In this document: positions 8,445 to 14,242 of the stretch, piece after piece | Position numbering within the stretch: position 1 is the first letter of the stretch | Layout of the letters: every line of letters begins with the position of its first letter | Assembly (NCBI GenBank): GCA_000433515.1 | Contig: FR891109.1 | Location: 1-14,242, forward strand | Direction of reading: 5' to 3' | Length of the DNA stretch: 14,242 bases | DNA from: Candidatus Colimorpha enterica | GTDB taxonomy: Bacteria > Bacillota > Clostridia > Oscillospirales > CAG-272 | Position numbers and translations under genes: made by a program | The notes under the pieces: generated by a model | What the model was told of the DNA's origin: nothing | Database searches by the model: none | Seen by the model: only the letters and a program-made list of their open reading frames with translations

Positions 8445-8475
8445 CCTGCTTAACGCTTCTTTCCGTAAACTTTGC
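8232..8475 (-). pseudogene. Decayed N-terminal fragment of an IS1182-type transposase
   Basis: On the minus strand the longest intact piece reads CENNGRPAIEPEVLFRM, then GYLYGIRS, then NVAYRWFIGYDL, the characteristic N-terminal block of IS1182-like transposases. Earlier pieces lie in other frames: KFTERSVKQVRLEIV (about 8472 leftward) stops at TAG, and VLEELVPAES follows in another frame before the switch to RICKPYYCENNGRP. The roughly 18 residues that normally lie between the LVP block and the YC..NGRP block appear to be deleted, and no ATG start remains. Homology stops at about 8232, where the plus-strand polyvalent protein sequence begins. The catalytic DDE part and the rest of the IS are absent. 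I am confident of the family-level match and of inactivity; exact ends are uncertain. Confidence 0.75.
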
Positions 8476-8513
8476 TGTCCCTCCGGGCTTCTTTTTGTTC
8501 CTTTTATACTACT

Positions 8514-8542
8514 ATTATACTGCTTTTTTGTTCCTTTGTAAA
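8514..8542 (-). promoter_or_regulatory. Minus-strand promoter of the transposase remnant
   Basis: Reading leftward: -35 TTTACA (8537-8542), 17-bp spacer, -10 TATAAT (8514-8519). A 13-bp direct repeat (minus-strand AAAGGAACAAAAA, at 8492-8504 and 8525-8537) flanks the -10. A purine-rich GGAGGG lies at about 8477-8482, just ahead of the transposase remnant. If still active, it would make RNA antisense to the 3' end of the polyvalent gene. Confidence 0.6.
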
Positions 8543-8546
8543 GGTC

Positions 8547-8578
8547 AAAGGGCTCAGAACTCTCGTTCTGAACCCTTT
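8547..8578. repeat. 14-bp inverted repeat with TCTC loop
   Basis: Arms 8547-8560 and 8565-8578 pair over 14 positions with one mismatch (C8553 opposite A8572). Both arm ends are A/T-rich, so the hairpin could act as a weak bidirectional terminator. It could equally mark the outer end of the IS remnant. No long T-run follows on either strand. Confidence 0.5.
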
Positions 8579-8590
8579 ATCAGTGATCTG

Positions 8591-8622
8591 AGCAGTGCGG
8601 CAGACCGCACTGCTGTTTTTTT
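8591..8622 (+). terminator. Strong rho-independent terminator
   Basis: A perfect 10-bp GC-rich stem (AGCAGTGCGG at 8591-8600, partner at 8605-8614) with loop CAGA is followed by G and seven T residues (8616-8622). It terminates plus-strand transcription entering from the mobile-element remnant and insulates the downstream gene, whose promoter starts about 30 bp later. Confidence 0.9.
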
Positions 8623-8653
8623 GAGAAAAAATGTCCGAACGTGCAGAATTCCG

Positions 8654-8682
8654 TTGACTACCGCGCCGTAATGTGATAGAAT
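8654..8682 (+). promoter_or_regulatory. Promoter of the DUF1846 gene
   Basis: TTGACT (8654-8659), a 17-bp spacer and TAGAAT (8677-8682) make a near-consensus sigma-A-type promoter 42 bp ahead of the chosen start codon. Confidence 0.75.
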
Positions 8683-8724
8683 ATATAGTATTGTGTGAAC
8701 ATAATGAACGGGGGACGTCAGAAA

Positions 8725-10215
8725 ATGAATACTATCGGCTTCAATAACGATATGTACATCAGAAAGCAGTCCGAGATGATCGGGAAGAGGATTAGCGAGT
8801 TCGGAGGAAAGCTCTATCTTGAGTTCGGAGGAAAGCTGTTCGACGATTTCCATGCGTCGCGGGTGCTTCCCGGCTTTGCCCCGGATATAAAGCTGAAAAT
8901 GCTTCTTAATATGAAGGAAAGAGTGGAGGTCGTCATCGTTATCAGCGCGGAGGATATCGAGAACAAGAAGATCAGGGGCGATATCGGAATATCCTATGAC
9001 GCCGATGTCCTGCGTCTTATCGATGCCTTCCGCGACTCCGGTCTGTACGTCGGGAGCATTGTCATCGGAATGTACAACGGTCAGCGCTCCGCCGATGCCT
9101 TCAGAAAGCGCCTTGAAAGCCTCGGCATGAAGGTCTACCTGCATTATCCGATCGAGGGCTACCCGCTCAACGTCCGCCATGTGGTCAGCGAAGAGGGGCT
9201 CGGCAAGAACGAGTACGTAGAAACCACCCGTCCGCTCGTCGTCGTCACTGCTCCCGGACCGGGAAGCGGAAAAATGGCGACCTGTCTGTCCCAGCTCTAT
9301 CATGAGAATCTCCGCGGCGTCAAGGCGGGCTATGCAAAATACGAGACGTTCCCGATCTGGAACCTCCCGCTCTCCCACCCGGTCAATCTCGCCTACGAGG
9401 CGGCTACCGCAGACCTCAACGACGTCAATATGATCGACCCGTATCACCTTGAGGCATACGGCAAGGCAACCGTCAATTACAACCGCGACGTCGAGAGCTT
9501 CCCGGTTCTCCGCGCCATTTTCGAAAAGATCTACGGCAGGTGTCCCTATAAGTCCCCCACCGATATGGGCGTCAACATGGCAGGCTTCTGTATCGTAGAT
9601 GACGGGGCAGTCAGGAAAGCCTCCTGCGAGGAGATCATCAGGAGATATTACAAGACCCTCTGCGATGTCATAAAATGCAGAGCCACAGCGGACGCCGTCA
9701 ACAAGATAGAGCTTGTCATGAATCAGGCGGGACTCCAGACCGACGACAGAAGGGTAGTCCGCGCCGCGCTTGATAAGTCGAAGGAAACGGGAGACAAGCC
9801 CGCTGCAGCCCTTGAGCTTCCCGACGGCAGGATCGTCACCGGAAAGACCTCGTCGCTGCTCGGTCCCTCTGCCGCCGTGCTTCTCAATGCACTGAAGGCA
9901 CTCTCCGGGATCGATAAGGATACCGACGTTATAAGCCACTCGGTAATAGAGCCTATCCAGAAGCTGAAAACCGAGATTCTCGGCAACCATAACCCCCGCC
10001 TCCACTCCGATGAGGTACTGATAGCTCTGACTATAAGCGCCGGCTTTGACTCTCATTCCGCAGAGGCAATGAAGCATCTTCCGGATCTCCGCGGCTGCGA
10101 GGCGCATTCGACCGTCATTCTTGCCCAGTCCGACGACGGAGTCTTCAGAAAGCTCGGCATAAACCTCTCCTGCGAGCCGAAATATACCACGAAAAAGCTG
10201 TATCATAAGCAGTGA
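8725..10215 (+). CDS. DUF1846 family protein
   Basis: This 496-residue protein matches the DUF1846 family (about 500 residues) along its whole length. The N-terminal signature reads KLYLEFGGKLFDDFHASRVLPG-like around residues 29-50, and a P-loop-like GPGSGKM follows at 178-184. No signal peptide or membrane segment is visible, so it is probably cytosolic. The family has solved structures but no agreed function; the glycine-rich GPGSGK segment suggests nucleotide or phosphate binding, which is inference. I chose the ATG at 8725 because GGGGGA (8710-8715) sits at ribosome-binding distance; an in-frame ATG at 8695 lies only about 13 bp past the -10 box and lacks a binding site. The gene appears monocistronic, with its own promoter and a hairpin just after the stop. 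Confidence 0.92.
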   Translation: MNTIGFNNDMYIRKQSEMIGKRISEFGGKLYLEFGGKLFDDFHASRVLPGFAPDIKLKMLLNMKERVEVVIVISAEDIENKKIRGDIGISYDADVLRLIDAFRDSGLYVGSIVIGMYNGQRSADAFRKRLESLGMKVYLHYPIEGYPLNVRHVVSEEGLGKNEYVETTRPLVVVTAPGPGSGKMATCLSQLYHENLRGVKAGYAKYETFPIWNLPLSHPVNLAYEAATADLNDVNMIDPYHLEAYGKATVNYNRDVESFPVLRAIFEKIYGRCPYKSPTDMGVNMAGFCIVDDGAVRKASCEEIIRRYYKTLCDVIKCRATADAVNKIELVMNQAGLQTDDRRVVRAALDKSKETGDKPAAALELPDGRIVTGKTSSLLGPSAAVLLNALKALSGIDKDTDVISHSVIEPIQKLKTEILGNHNPRLHSDEVLIALTISAGFDSHSAEAMKHLPDLRGCEAHSTVILAQSDDGVFRKLGINLSCEPKYTTKKLYHKQ

Positions 10216-10218
10216 AAT

Positions 10219-10257
10219 AATGCGCCGTCCCGGTTTATCTGCCCGGAACGGCGCATT
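10219..10257 (+). terminator. Hairpin after the DUF1846 gene, probable terminator
   Basis: A 15-position stem (10219-10233 with 10243-10257, one mismatch) encloses a 9-base loop and starts three bases after the TGA. No clear T-run follows on the plus strand, so termination may be incomplete, or the hairpin may mainly protect the mRNA end. Confidence 0.55.
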
Positions 10258-10283
10258 GCGCGTTAATATGACATTATTCGCTA

Positions 10284-10312
10284 TTGACAAATTTTTATAA
10301 ATGGTTTATCAT
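10284..10312 (+). promoter_or_regulatory. Promoter of the DivIVA-like gene
   Basis: TTGACA (10284-10289), 17 bp, TATCAT (10307-10312). Consensus -35, correct spacing and an A/T-rich spacer make this a strong candidate. It shows that the TTG at 10284, which opens the reading frame, cannot be the start codon. Confidence 0.8.
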
Positions 10313-10349
10313 TATATTGTCCGAAAAATCTTTATGGATGGTTGCCGAT

Positions 10350-10958
10350 ATGGGAAATGACGAAAAGAACATGGTTGCGTTCCGGCTCTCCCGGAGAGGG
10401 TACGACCGGCAGGACGTGAACAGGTATATCGAGGAAATGAGCCTGCGCTTCACCGCGTCGGAAAACGCGCTGCGCAGCCGCATAAAGGAGCTTGAAGCGC
10501 GCCTTTCCGGAGAGGATTGCGAAAAATCCCCGGTCGCGGAAAAGCTGACTGCCGAAAACCGCGCCCTCCGCGAGGAAAACCGGCGTCTTGCCGAAGAAAA
10601 CAGCAGGCTTTCCGAAGACTGCCGTCCGGAGGACAGCGCAGAGTACCGGGAGATCAGCGAAAAACTCGGCGATATAATCCTGAAAGCCAATCTCGATGCC
10701 GACAGGGTGAAAAACGAGGCTGAGGCAGAGGCTGAAAAGCTGATGTCGGAGGCATCGGAGCGCGCAGATGCAGTCAGGCTGAAATCTGCGGTTGACGCAA
10801 GGGTTCTTTTGTCAAACGTCCGTACAAGCCTCGGTGACCTGACAGAAAAACAGCTCTCCGCACTGAAAACCGTCTCGAAGGACACTGTTTCCGAATACGA
10901 AAAGCTGTATAAAGAGCTTGAAGAGCGCTTTGACGCGATGGGAAAGCTCACCTTATAA
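10350..10958 (+). CDS. DivIVA-domain coiled-coil protein
   Basis: This 202-residue protein begins with a DivIVA-type N-terminal motif (FRLSRRGYDRQDVNRYI, residues 11-27). In that family the segment binds curved or septal membrane and carries the characteristic GYD..DV pattern. The rest is charged heptad-like sequence: a first coiled coil at about 30-100, rich in E, R and K, and a second at about 110-200. Such proteins scaffold cell-division or polar-growth factors; this one has no extra C-terminal domain. The start is taken as ATG 10350, preceded by GGATGG at 10336-10341; an in-frame ATG at 10338 would leave no room for a binding site. The 3' end overlaps the convergent gene by 11 bp. The domain is confident; its exact partner is unknown. 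Confidence 0.8.
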   Translation: MGNDEKNMVAFRLSRRGYDRQDVNRYIEEMSLRFTASENALRSRIKELEARLSGEDCEKSPVAEKLTAENRALREENRRLAEENSRLSEDCRPEDSAEYREISEKLGDIILKANLDADRVKNEAEAEAEKLMSEASERADAVRLKSAVDARVLLSNVRTSLGDLTEKQLSALKTVSKDTVSEYEKLYKELEERFDAMGKLTL

Positions 10959-11349
10959 ACCTGATGTACCCGAAAAACGGCACATCCTTTGCTCTGCACC
11001 GCGCGGCGTGTGCGGCGGCATAAATAATGTAGAATGCGGCTGTCAGCCAGAGAGCAATGCCGACAACCTTTTTCAGCACAGCAAACACCACCCCGACAGC
11101 CGGGATCATGGCAAGCAGTCCGAATATCCATCCGGTGACAAACCCGCAGATAAGACAGACAAGCTCGACAAGCAGTACGATAAGCCCCTGATTTGCCCAG
11201 TACCTGCCGTACCGCGATTCCGGAACCGATACAAGCGGCACGAAAAAGAGTATCCCGGTGCAGGCACAGATGCACTCAGGACGGCACCGTCTCATTTCGG
11301 AATATCTGAATTTGTCTGTCAGGTCTCTGCCGTCGAACCGGAGCTTCAC
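10948..11349 (-). CDS. Small multi-pass membrane protein, DUF4870-like
   Basis: This 133-residue protein has a polar N-terminus with clustered cysteines (residues 22-30), hydrophobic segments at about 27-42, 55-72, 74-91 and 94-115, and a basic C-terminus. The YWANQGL motif (50-56) before the second helix and the short AKDVPFFGYI-type tail are the pattern of DUF4870-like small membrane proteins, whose function is unknown. The start codon is GTG (11347-11349): minus-strand AGGAG at 11357-11361 lies seven bases upstream, and the nearby ATG is followed at once by a stop. A perfect consensus promoter lies upstream. The gene faces the DivIVA-like gene, and the two stop regions overlap by 11 bp. 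Confidence 0.78.
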   Translation of the reverse strand: MKLRFDGRDLTDKFRYSEMRRCRPECICACTGILFFVPLVSVPESRYGRYWANQGLIVLLVELVCLICGFVTGWIFGLLAMIPAVGVVFAVLKKVVGIALWLTAAFYIIYAAAHAARCRAKDVPFFGYIRFIR

Positions 11350-11397
11350 ATCGCTTCTCCTCAGTGTAATATCGTTGATTCCCGTTTATATGCATTA

Positions 11398-11426
11398 ATT
11401 ATACATCCTTCGTGCAAAAATGTCAA
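11398..11426 (-). promoter_or_regulatory. Consensus promoter of the DUF4870-like gene
   Basis: On the minus strand: TTGACA (11421-11426), exactly 17 bp, TATAAT (11398-11403). Both hexamers are perfect consensus, ending about 48 bp before the GTG start. Confidence 0.9.
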
Positions 11427-11473
11427 TACCGGATTCCGGAACTGCGGAATCGATGTATTTTCGGAAAAAACAC

Positions 11474-11502
11474 TTTACTTTTTCGGAAAAGTGTGATATA
11501 AT
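11474..11502 (+). promoter_or_regulatory. tRNA-Arg promoter
   Basis: TTTACT (11474-11479), 17 bp, TATAAT (11497-11502), with an extended -10 TG two bases upstream. It ends 19 bp before the mature tRNA 5' end and diverges from the promoter at 11398-11426. Confidence 0.8.
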
Positions 11503-11521
11503 AATTCCCGCAATGTGTTTT

Positions 11522-11598
11522 CCGCCCTTAGCTCAGCTGGATAGAGTATCAGATTCCGATTCTGAGGGTCACAGGTTCGAATCCTGCAGGGCGGGCCA
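11522..11598 (+). tRNA. tRNA-Arg, anticodon CCG
   Basis: A 77-base cloverleaf. The acceptor stem CCGCCCT pairs with AGGGCGG, followed by discriminator G and an encoded CCA. The D-arm is GCTC...GAGT with a GG in the loop; the anticodon stem TCAGA/TCTGA surrounds TTCCGAT, giving CCG, which reads CGG; the T-arm is ACAGG-TTCGAAT-CCTGC. Two weak points are a G-U pair closing the D-stem and an A-C mismatch at 49-65 in the T-stem. It is transcribed alone from its own promoter. Confidence 0.95.
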
Positions 11599-11602
11599 TA
11601 AG

Positions 11603-11638
11603 AAAAAACCCGTGTATCTGCCTGATATGCGGGTTTTT
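11603..11638 (+). terminator. Terminator of tRNA-Arg
   Basis: AAAAACCCG near 11604-11612 pairs with CGGGTTTTT at 11630-11638. The stem continues inward through two G-U pairs to TATC/GATA, with loop TGCCT, and the T-run forms the 3' tail. It begins five bases after the encoded CCA. Confidence 0.85.
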
Positions 11639-11677
11639 CCTTGTATTATCGGGGGGTTAAAGAAAGAGGAAAAAGGA

Positions 11678-11791
11678 ATGTCGATCTGCAGCCGGCACAA
11701 GCCATATGGAACGGTGACGCTGAGCGATGAAGAGACTCGTGCCCGCAGCCGCGAGCTTGAGAGAGAACTCCGAATTACGCGAGGCGAATAA
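11678..11791 (+). CDS. Possible 37-residue small protein, unrecognised
   Basis: This short frame begins at an ATG preceded by a purine-rich AGAGGAAAAAGGA run that would serve as a ribosome binding site. It encodes a charged peptide (MSICSRHKPYGTVTLSDEE...) with an arginine- and glutamate-rich helical second half and no membrane segment. No promoter separates it from the tRNA terminator, and I recognise no family. It could be a genuine small gene or the N-terminal stub of a frameshifted gene, because another frame stays open across its end and further right. Confidence 0.35.
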   Translation: MSICSRHKPYGTVTLSDEETRARSRELERELRITRGE

Positions 11792-11990
11792 TAGCACTCG
11801 GTTTTTTCGCAAAAGACCGGAAGAGGTAAAGCCCTGTGAGAGGCACGTGTTTGTTCTGAACAACAAGGACAAATACCGTGTGCTCAGGATCAGCGAATCG
11901 GGCTATATCCTCGGTCAACACCGGAGGGCTTTCACCGGCTGCGTACCGCGAATAGGCGAAAGCAAAAGCGCCGACGGCAGCCTGACTTCG

Positions 11991-12043
11991 CCGCACCTGA
12001 ATTTCCTTCGTTCCGCTGCGCTCTGCTCCGTAATCAGGTGCGG
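11991..12043. repeat. 10-bp perfect inverted repeat around a 33-bp loop
   Basis: CCGCACCTGA (11991-12000) is matched by TCAGGTGCGG (12034-12043), followed on the plus strand by TTTT. It may be a weak terminator or a short non-autonomous repeat; the long loop argues against an efficient terminator. Confidence 0.5.
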
Positions 12044-12094
12044 TTTTCAATCGGTTTCATATTTGGGGAATTTTTCGGCTGCACTTATTTTGAC

Positions 12095-12111
12095 AATTCC
12101 AAATTGGAATT
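12095..12111. repeat. 17-bp operator-like palindrome beside a TTGACA
   Basis: AATTCCAA-A-TTGGAATT is perfect with 8-bp arms. It starts at the last base of a TTGACA (12090-12095). No good -10 hexamer lies at 17 bp and no plus-strand gene follows, so an operator role is only suggested by shape. Confidence 0.35.
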
Positions 12112-12168
12112 TTTGTCTATAAAAAATAATTCGCCTGTATGCAATGGTATCTCATTCATTTTGAACGT

Positions 12169-12214
12169 AAAAACGGCTATACCGAAAAGCCCGTATGAGC
12201 CTTCGGTATAGCCG
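12169..12214 (-). terminator. Terminator of the AraC-family gene
   Basis: A 13-bp perfect stem (12174-12186 with 12202-12214) is followed on the minus strand by TTTTT (12173-12169). It lies about 20 bp beyond the stop codon of the regulator gene. Confidence 0.88.
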
Positions 12215-12233
12215 GTTTCTGTGATTTCGTCTG

Positions 12234-13073
12234 TCACATTCTCTCCTCGTACTCTTCCCTGCCGATCCGCATATATTCACGTGCTGTCATCCCTGTCTCC
12301 CGTCTGAACACCGTTGAGAAATAGTTCATATCGGTAAATCCGACGGAAAAAGCCGCCTCCTTGAGGGTCGAACCGGAGTCCAGCATTTCCATTACCCTTC
12401 TCAGCTTCATTCCGAGAAAGAATTTCGCCGCGCCGACGTCGGAGACGCTGTGCATTGCCTTCTTGAAGCTGCTGACACCCATATTGCACCGCGCGGCAAG
12501 CTCCGGAACCGAAAGCATCTCACCGATGTTGTCCTTCATCACCGAAACAATGTCAAGCCAGCGCTTTTCATCCTGTGACAGGTCGCGGTTCGTGCCGTCG
12601 GGTCGCCCGGAAAGCAAAAGCAGAAGCGTCTCAAGCATGACCGCTCCGCTGTTTCCCGCCGCCTCAAAACCCGCCATGTCTCCCTCATTGTGGCATTTCA
12701 TTGCCGCGGCAAATTTTTTCGCCACGATCAGAAAAAGCCCGATCTCATCGTCGCGAAGGGTCGCCATGCGGTCTTCAAATCTCTTCATCCCAATTCCGAC
12801 AGCAGAAAAGGAGATCCGCACCAGCCGGGTTCCGCTCTCATCAATCCTGACGGTGTGAAACTCCATCGGCTTGTGGAACACGGCATCTCCTGTCGACAGC
12901 CGGTATACCCTTCCGTCTCCCGTCGCTGTCATGCTGCCGGATCTGACAAAAACGATCTCCCAGAAATCATGAAATTCACCGGGAAAATAATATCCGGGCA
13001 GATAAATATCATCAAGTGCGCCCCAAAGCCCGGTCACGTTTATAGGGCGGTGCAGTTTTTTGACCTCAAGCAT
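12234..13073 (-). CDS. AraC-family transcriptional regulator with N-terminal cupin domain
   Basis: This 279-residue protein has an N-terminal cupin-like sensor half (about 10-90, with HDFWEIVFVRSG at 35-46 and a GDAVFHKPMEFH turn at 62-73) of the kind that binds sugars or related small molecules. A linker leads to a C-terminal pair of helix-turn-helix motifs: SVPELAARCNMGVSSFKKA at about 188-206, and a second from LKEAAFSVGF through YFSTVFRRETG (237-261), the AraC hallmark. It is divergent from the GH109-like glycosidase across 109 bp, the usual layout for a local activator of carbohydrate genes; the inducer is unknown. The ATG at 13071-13073 has only a weak binding site upstream. A terminator follows the gene. 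Confidence 0.9.
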   Translation of the reverse strand: MLEVKKLHRPINVTGLWGALDDIYLPGYYFPGEFHDFWEIVFVRSGSMTATGDGRVYRLSTGDAVFHKPMEFHTVRIDESGTRLVRISFSAVGIGMKRFEDRMATLRDDEIGLFLIVAKKFAAAMKCHNEGDMAGFEAAGNSGAVMLETLLLLLSGRPDGTNRDLSQDEKRWLDIVSVMKDNIGEMLSVPELAARCNMGVSSFKKAMHSVSDVGAAKFFLGMKLRRVMEMLDSGSTLKEAAFSVGFTDMNYFSTVFRRETGMTAREYMRIGREEYEERM

Positions 13074-13113
13074 ATCATGTGTCCAATCTCAAAGATTTTA
13101 TGCCCGATTTTCT

Positions 13114-13143
13114 ATTTTATTTGTTGTCAGGCTGTGATACAAT
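13114..13143. promoter_or_regulatory. Overlapping face-to-face promoters between regulator and glycosidase
   Basis: Rightward, a TG-extended -10 TACAAT (13138-13143) has only a poor -35 (TTTTAT, 13115-13120), as expected for an activator-dependent promoter. Leftward, TTGTAT (13137-13142) and TAAAAT (13114-13119) are 17 bp apart. The rightward -10 therefore coincides with the leftward -35. A perfect GGTATACC palindrome (13145-13152) adjoins them and could be part of a regulator site. An alternative rightward pair is TTGTCA (13124-13129) with TATACC (13147-13152). Confidence 0.45.
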
Positions 13144-13182
13144 TGGTATACCATAAAAAAATCAATCGGGGGTTAAAAAAAT

Positions 13183-14242
13183 ATGAATAAAAAGATAAAG
13201 ATCGGCATGATAGGCTTCGGCGCCAGAGGAATCAGTCTGCTCCGCTCGTCCGTCCTTCCGTCCTGCGGCGATGAGTACGAGGTCACCGCCGTCTGCGATG
13301 TTTATCCCGACAGACTCGAGGAAGCGGCAAACGAGGTAGAAAAGATTCTCGGAAAGCGTCCGCTCTCAACAAGCAACAGTGATGAGCTTCTTTCCTCCGG
13401 AATCGACGCGGTCATCATCACTGCCGGCTGGGAGGCTCACATCGATCTTGCGGTTGCGGCAATGAAAAAGGGTGTCAGACCCGGCGTCGAGGTTGCCGGA
13501 GCATATAGCCTTGACGACTGCTGGAGACTCGTCAGAACCTATGAAGAGACCGGAATCCACTGCATGATGCTTGAAAACTGCTGTTACGGTCAGCGCGAGC
13601 TTATGATAACCAATATGGTTCGTCAGGGTGTTTTCGGCACGATTGTACACTGCGCCGGCGGCTATCACCACGACCTGCGTGAGCTTGTTTCGACCGGAAA
13701 GGAATGCCGCAGCTACCGACTGAACAATTACATCTACCGCAATTGCGAGAACTACCCCACCCACGAAATGGGTCCCATAGCCAAGCTGCTTCACATCAAC
13801 AACGGCAACCGTATGCTGACCCTCAATTCCGTCTCCTCTGCGGCGGTCGGACTTCACGAATACTGCCTTGCCCACCGTGAACCCGGCGATCCCCTCCGTG
13901 ATACCCACTTTCTTCAGGGCGACATCGTCACAACCGTGATCAAATGCTCCGGCGGTCAGACAATCACAATAACCCTCGACACCACTCTCCCCCGCCTGTA
14001 CAGCCGCGCCTTCACGGTAAGAGGCACAAAGGGAATGTATTTCGAGGACAACGACAGCATCTATATTGACGGCGTCCATCAGGAATTCGAATGGGAACCC
14101 CGCAAAATCTGGGGTAATGCGGGCGAATATGCCGAAAGGTATCAGCACCCCCTGTGGCAGGACTTCAAAAAGACCGATGATCACGGCGGTATGGACACCC
14201 TTGTCATAAACGCTTTCCTTGATTCCGTCAAGAGAGGAAAAC
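13183..14242 (+). CDS. GH109-type Gfo/Idh/MocA family glycosidase (putative alpha-N-acetylgalactosaminidase), 3' partial
   Basis: The frame encodes 353 residues and continues past the window edge. The N-terminus is a Rossmann NAD-binding fold with GFGARG at 11-16 (the GxGxxG pattern). Where ordinary Gfo/Idh oxidoreductases have the EKP lysine motif, this protein has VEVAGAY, as in the GH109 branch. Other GH109-like landmarks are ENCCYGQRELM, YPTHEMGPIAKLLHINNG (from residue 191, H194), and near the end YQHPLW and HGGMD. GH109 enzymes use tightly bound NAD+ to cleave alpha-linked GalNAc through a redox-elimination mechanism. No signal peptide is visible, so it probably acts inside the cell. 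The start ATG at 13183 follows a run of five Gs (13168-13172). The adjacent divergent AraC gene is its likely regulator. The family branch is fairly sure; the exact substrate is not. Confidence 0.82.
   Translation, partial: MNKKIKIGMIGFGARGISLLRSSVLPSCGDEYEVTAVCDVYPDRLEEAANEVEKILGKRPLSTSNSDELLSSGIDAVIITAGWEAHIDLAVAAMKKGVRPGVEVAGAYSLDDCWRLVRTYEETGIHCMMLENCCYGQRELMITNMVRQGVFGTIVHCAGGYHHDLRELVSTGKECRSYRLNNYIYRNCENYPTHEMGPIAKLLHINNGNRMLTLNSVSSAAVGLHEYCLAHREPGDPLRDTHFLQGDIVTTVIKCSGGQTITITLDTTLPRLYSRAFTVRGTKGMYFEDNDSIYIDGVHQEFEWEPRKIWGNAGEYAERYQHPLWQDFKKTDDHGGMDTLVINAFLDSVKRGK

Larger units (their letters stand above)
11792..12168. other. Poorly coding stretch with a possible gene remnant and inverted repeats
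   Basis: No confident gene is visible. One plus-strand frame (open from an ATG at 11727 to 12122) has a coding-like middle part, RHVFVLNNKDKYRVLRISE with more to about 11970. It has no ribosome binding site, overlaps the small ORF to its left, and ends in a cysteine- and serine-rich shadow-like tail through an inverted repeat. I read it as a possible gene fragment. The rest is A/T-rich and holds the palindromes listed separately. Confidence 0.3.

Noticed and set aside
8797..8837. Near-tandem repeat encoding EFGGKL twice in the DUF1846 gene
   Set aside because: This duplicated-looking segment is a normal part of the DUF1846 N-terminal signature and not a recent duplication.
8554..10290. 578-residue minus-strand open frame
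   Set aside because: It is the complement of the confidently identified DUF1846 gene, has no ribosome binding site, and would start inside the next gene's promoter.
10295..11275. 326-residue minus-strand frame spanning the DivIVA-like gene
   Set aside because: Serine- and arginine-rich complement of the coiled-coil codons; it conflicts with the DUF4870-like frame, which has a promoter, binding site and membrane-protein profile.
11420..11677. Longer version of the 37-residue small ORF starting upstream of the tRNA
   Set aside because: It would be translated across the tRNA promoter, tRNA-Arg and its terminator; the ATG at 11678 has its own ribosome binding site.
13366..14184. 272-residue minus-strand open frame opposite the glycosidase
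   Set aside because: The plus strand has clear GH109-like motifs throughout; the minus frame shows none and lacks a start signal.

Overview
The window looks like chromosomal DNA of an anaerobic Clostridia-type Firmicute, probably a gut Oscillospiraceae/Ruminococcaceae relative. This is inferred from balanced GC, strong sigma-A-like promoters, Shine-Dalgarno sites, a DivIVA-type protein, a DUF1846 protein and a GH109-like glycosidase. The left 8.5 kb is mobile-element cargo. The right 5.7 kb is an ordinary set of short host operons.

Left region (1-8580): one giant reading frame encodes a 'large polyvalent protein' of the type found in phages and integrative elements of Firmicutes. It is a string of at least seven unrelated modules joined by a recurring R-[F/W/Y/H]-S-L seam (eight copies). 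The modules are: an HExxH metallopeptidase; a domain with a C + CxxC cysteine set; an ART-like or unknown module; a coiled coil plus a GYIMPNGKML-type domain; an ADP-ribosyltransferase-like domain; an LPD3-like (possibly nuclease-fold) domain; and a long coiled-coil tail. Two seams share a perfect 28-bp direct repeat exactly 625 codons apart. The natural N-terminus is missing. The natural C-terminus is cut off at about 8235 by a decayed, opposite-strand IS1182-type transposase fragment, so the last ~70 residues of the frame are antisense transposase sequence. The element therefore appears to be a remnant.

Right region (8590-14242): a strong terminator insulates the remnant from a monocistronic DUF1846 gene. 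A DivIVA-like coiled-coil gene follows, convergent with and overlapping by 11 bp a small DUF4870-like membrane-protein gene. Next come tRNA-Arg(CCG), with its own promoter and terminator, and about 570 bp of poorly coding sequence with inverted repeats. The window ends with an AraC-family regulator divergent from a GH109-type Gfo/Idh/MocA glycosidase that runs off the right edge. The regulator and glycosidase share a 109-bp intergenic region with overlapping face-to-face promoters, which suggests a small regulated glycan-utilisation locus.

The most unusual content is the modular polyprotein: its repeated seams, the nucleotide-identical repeat between two seams, its uncharacterised cysteine module and its IS-made 3' end.
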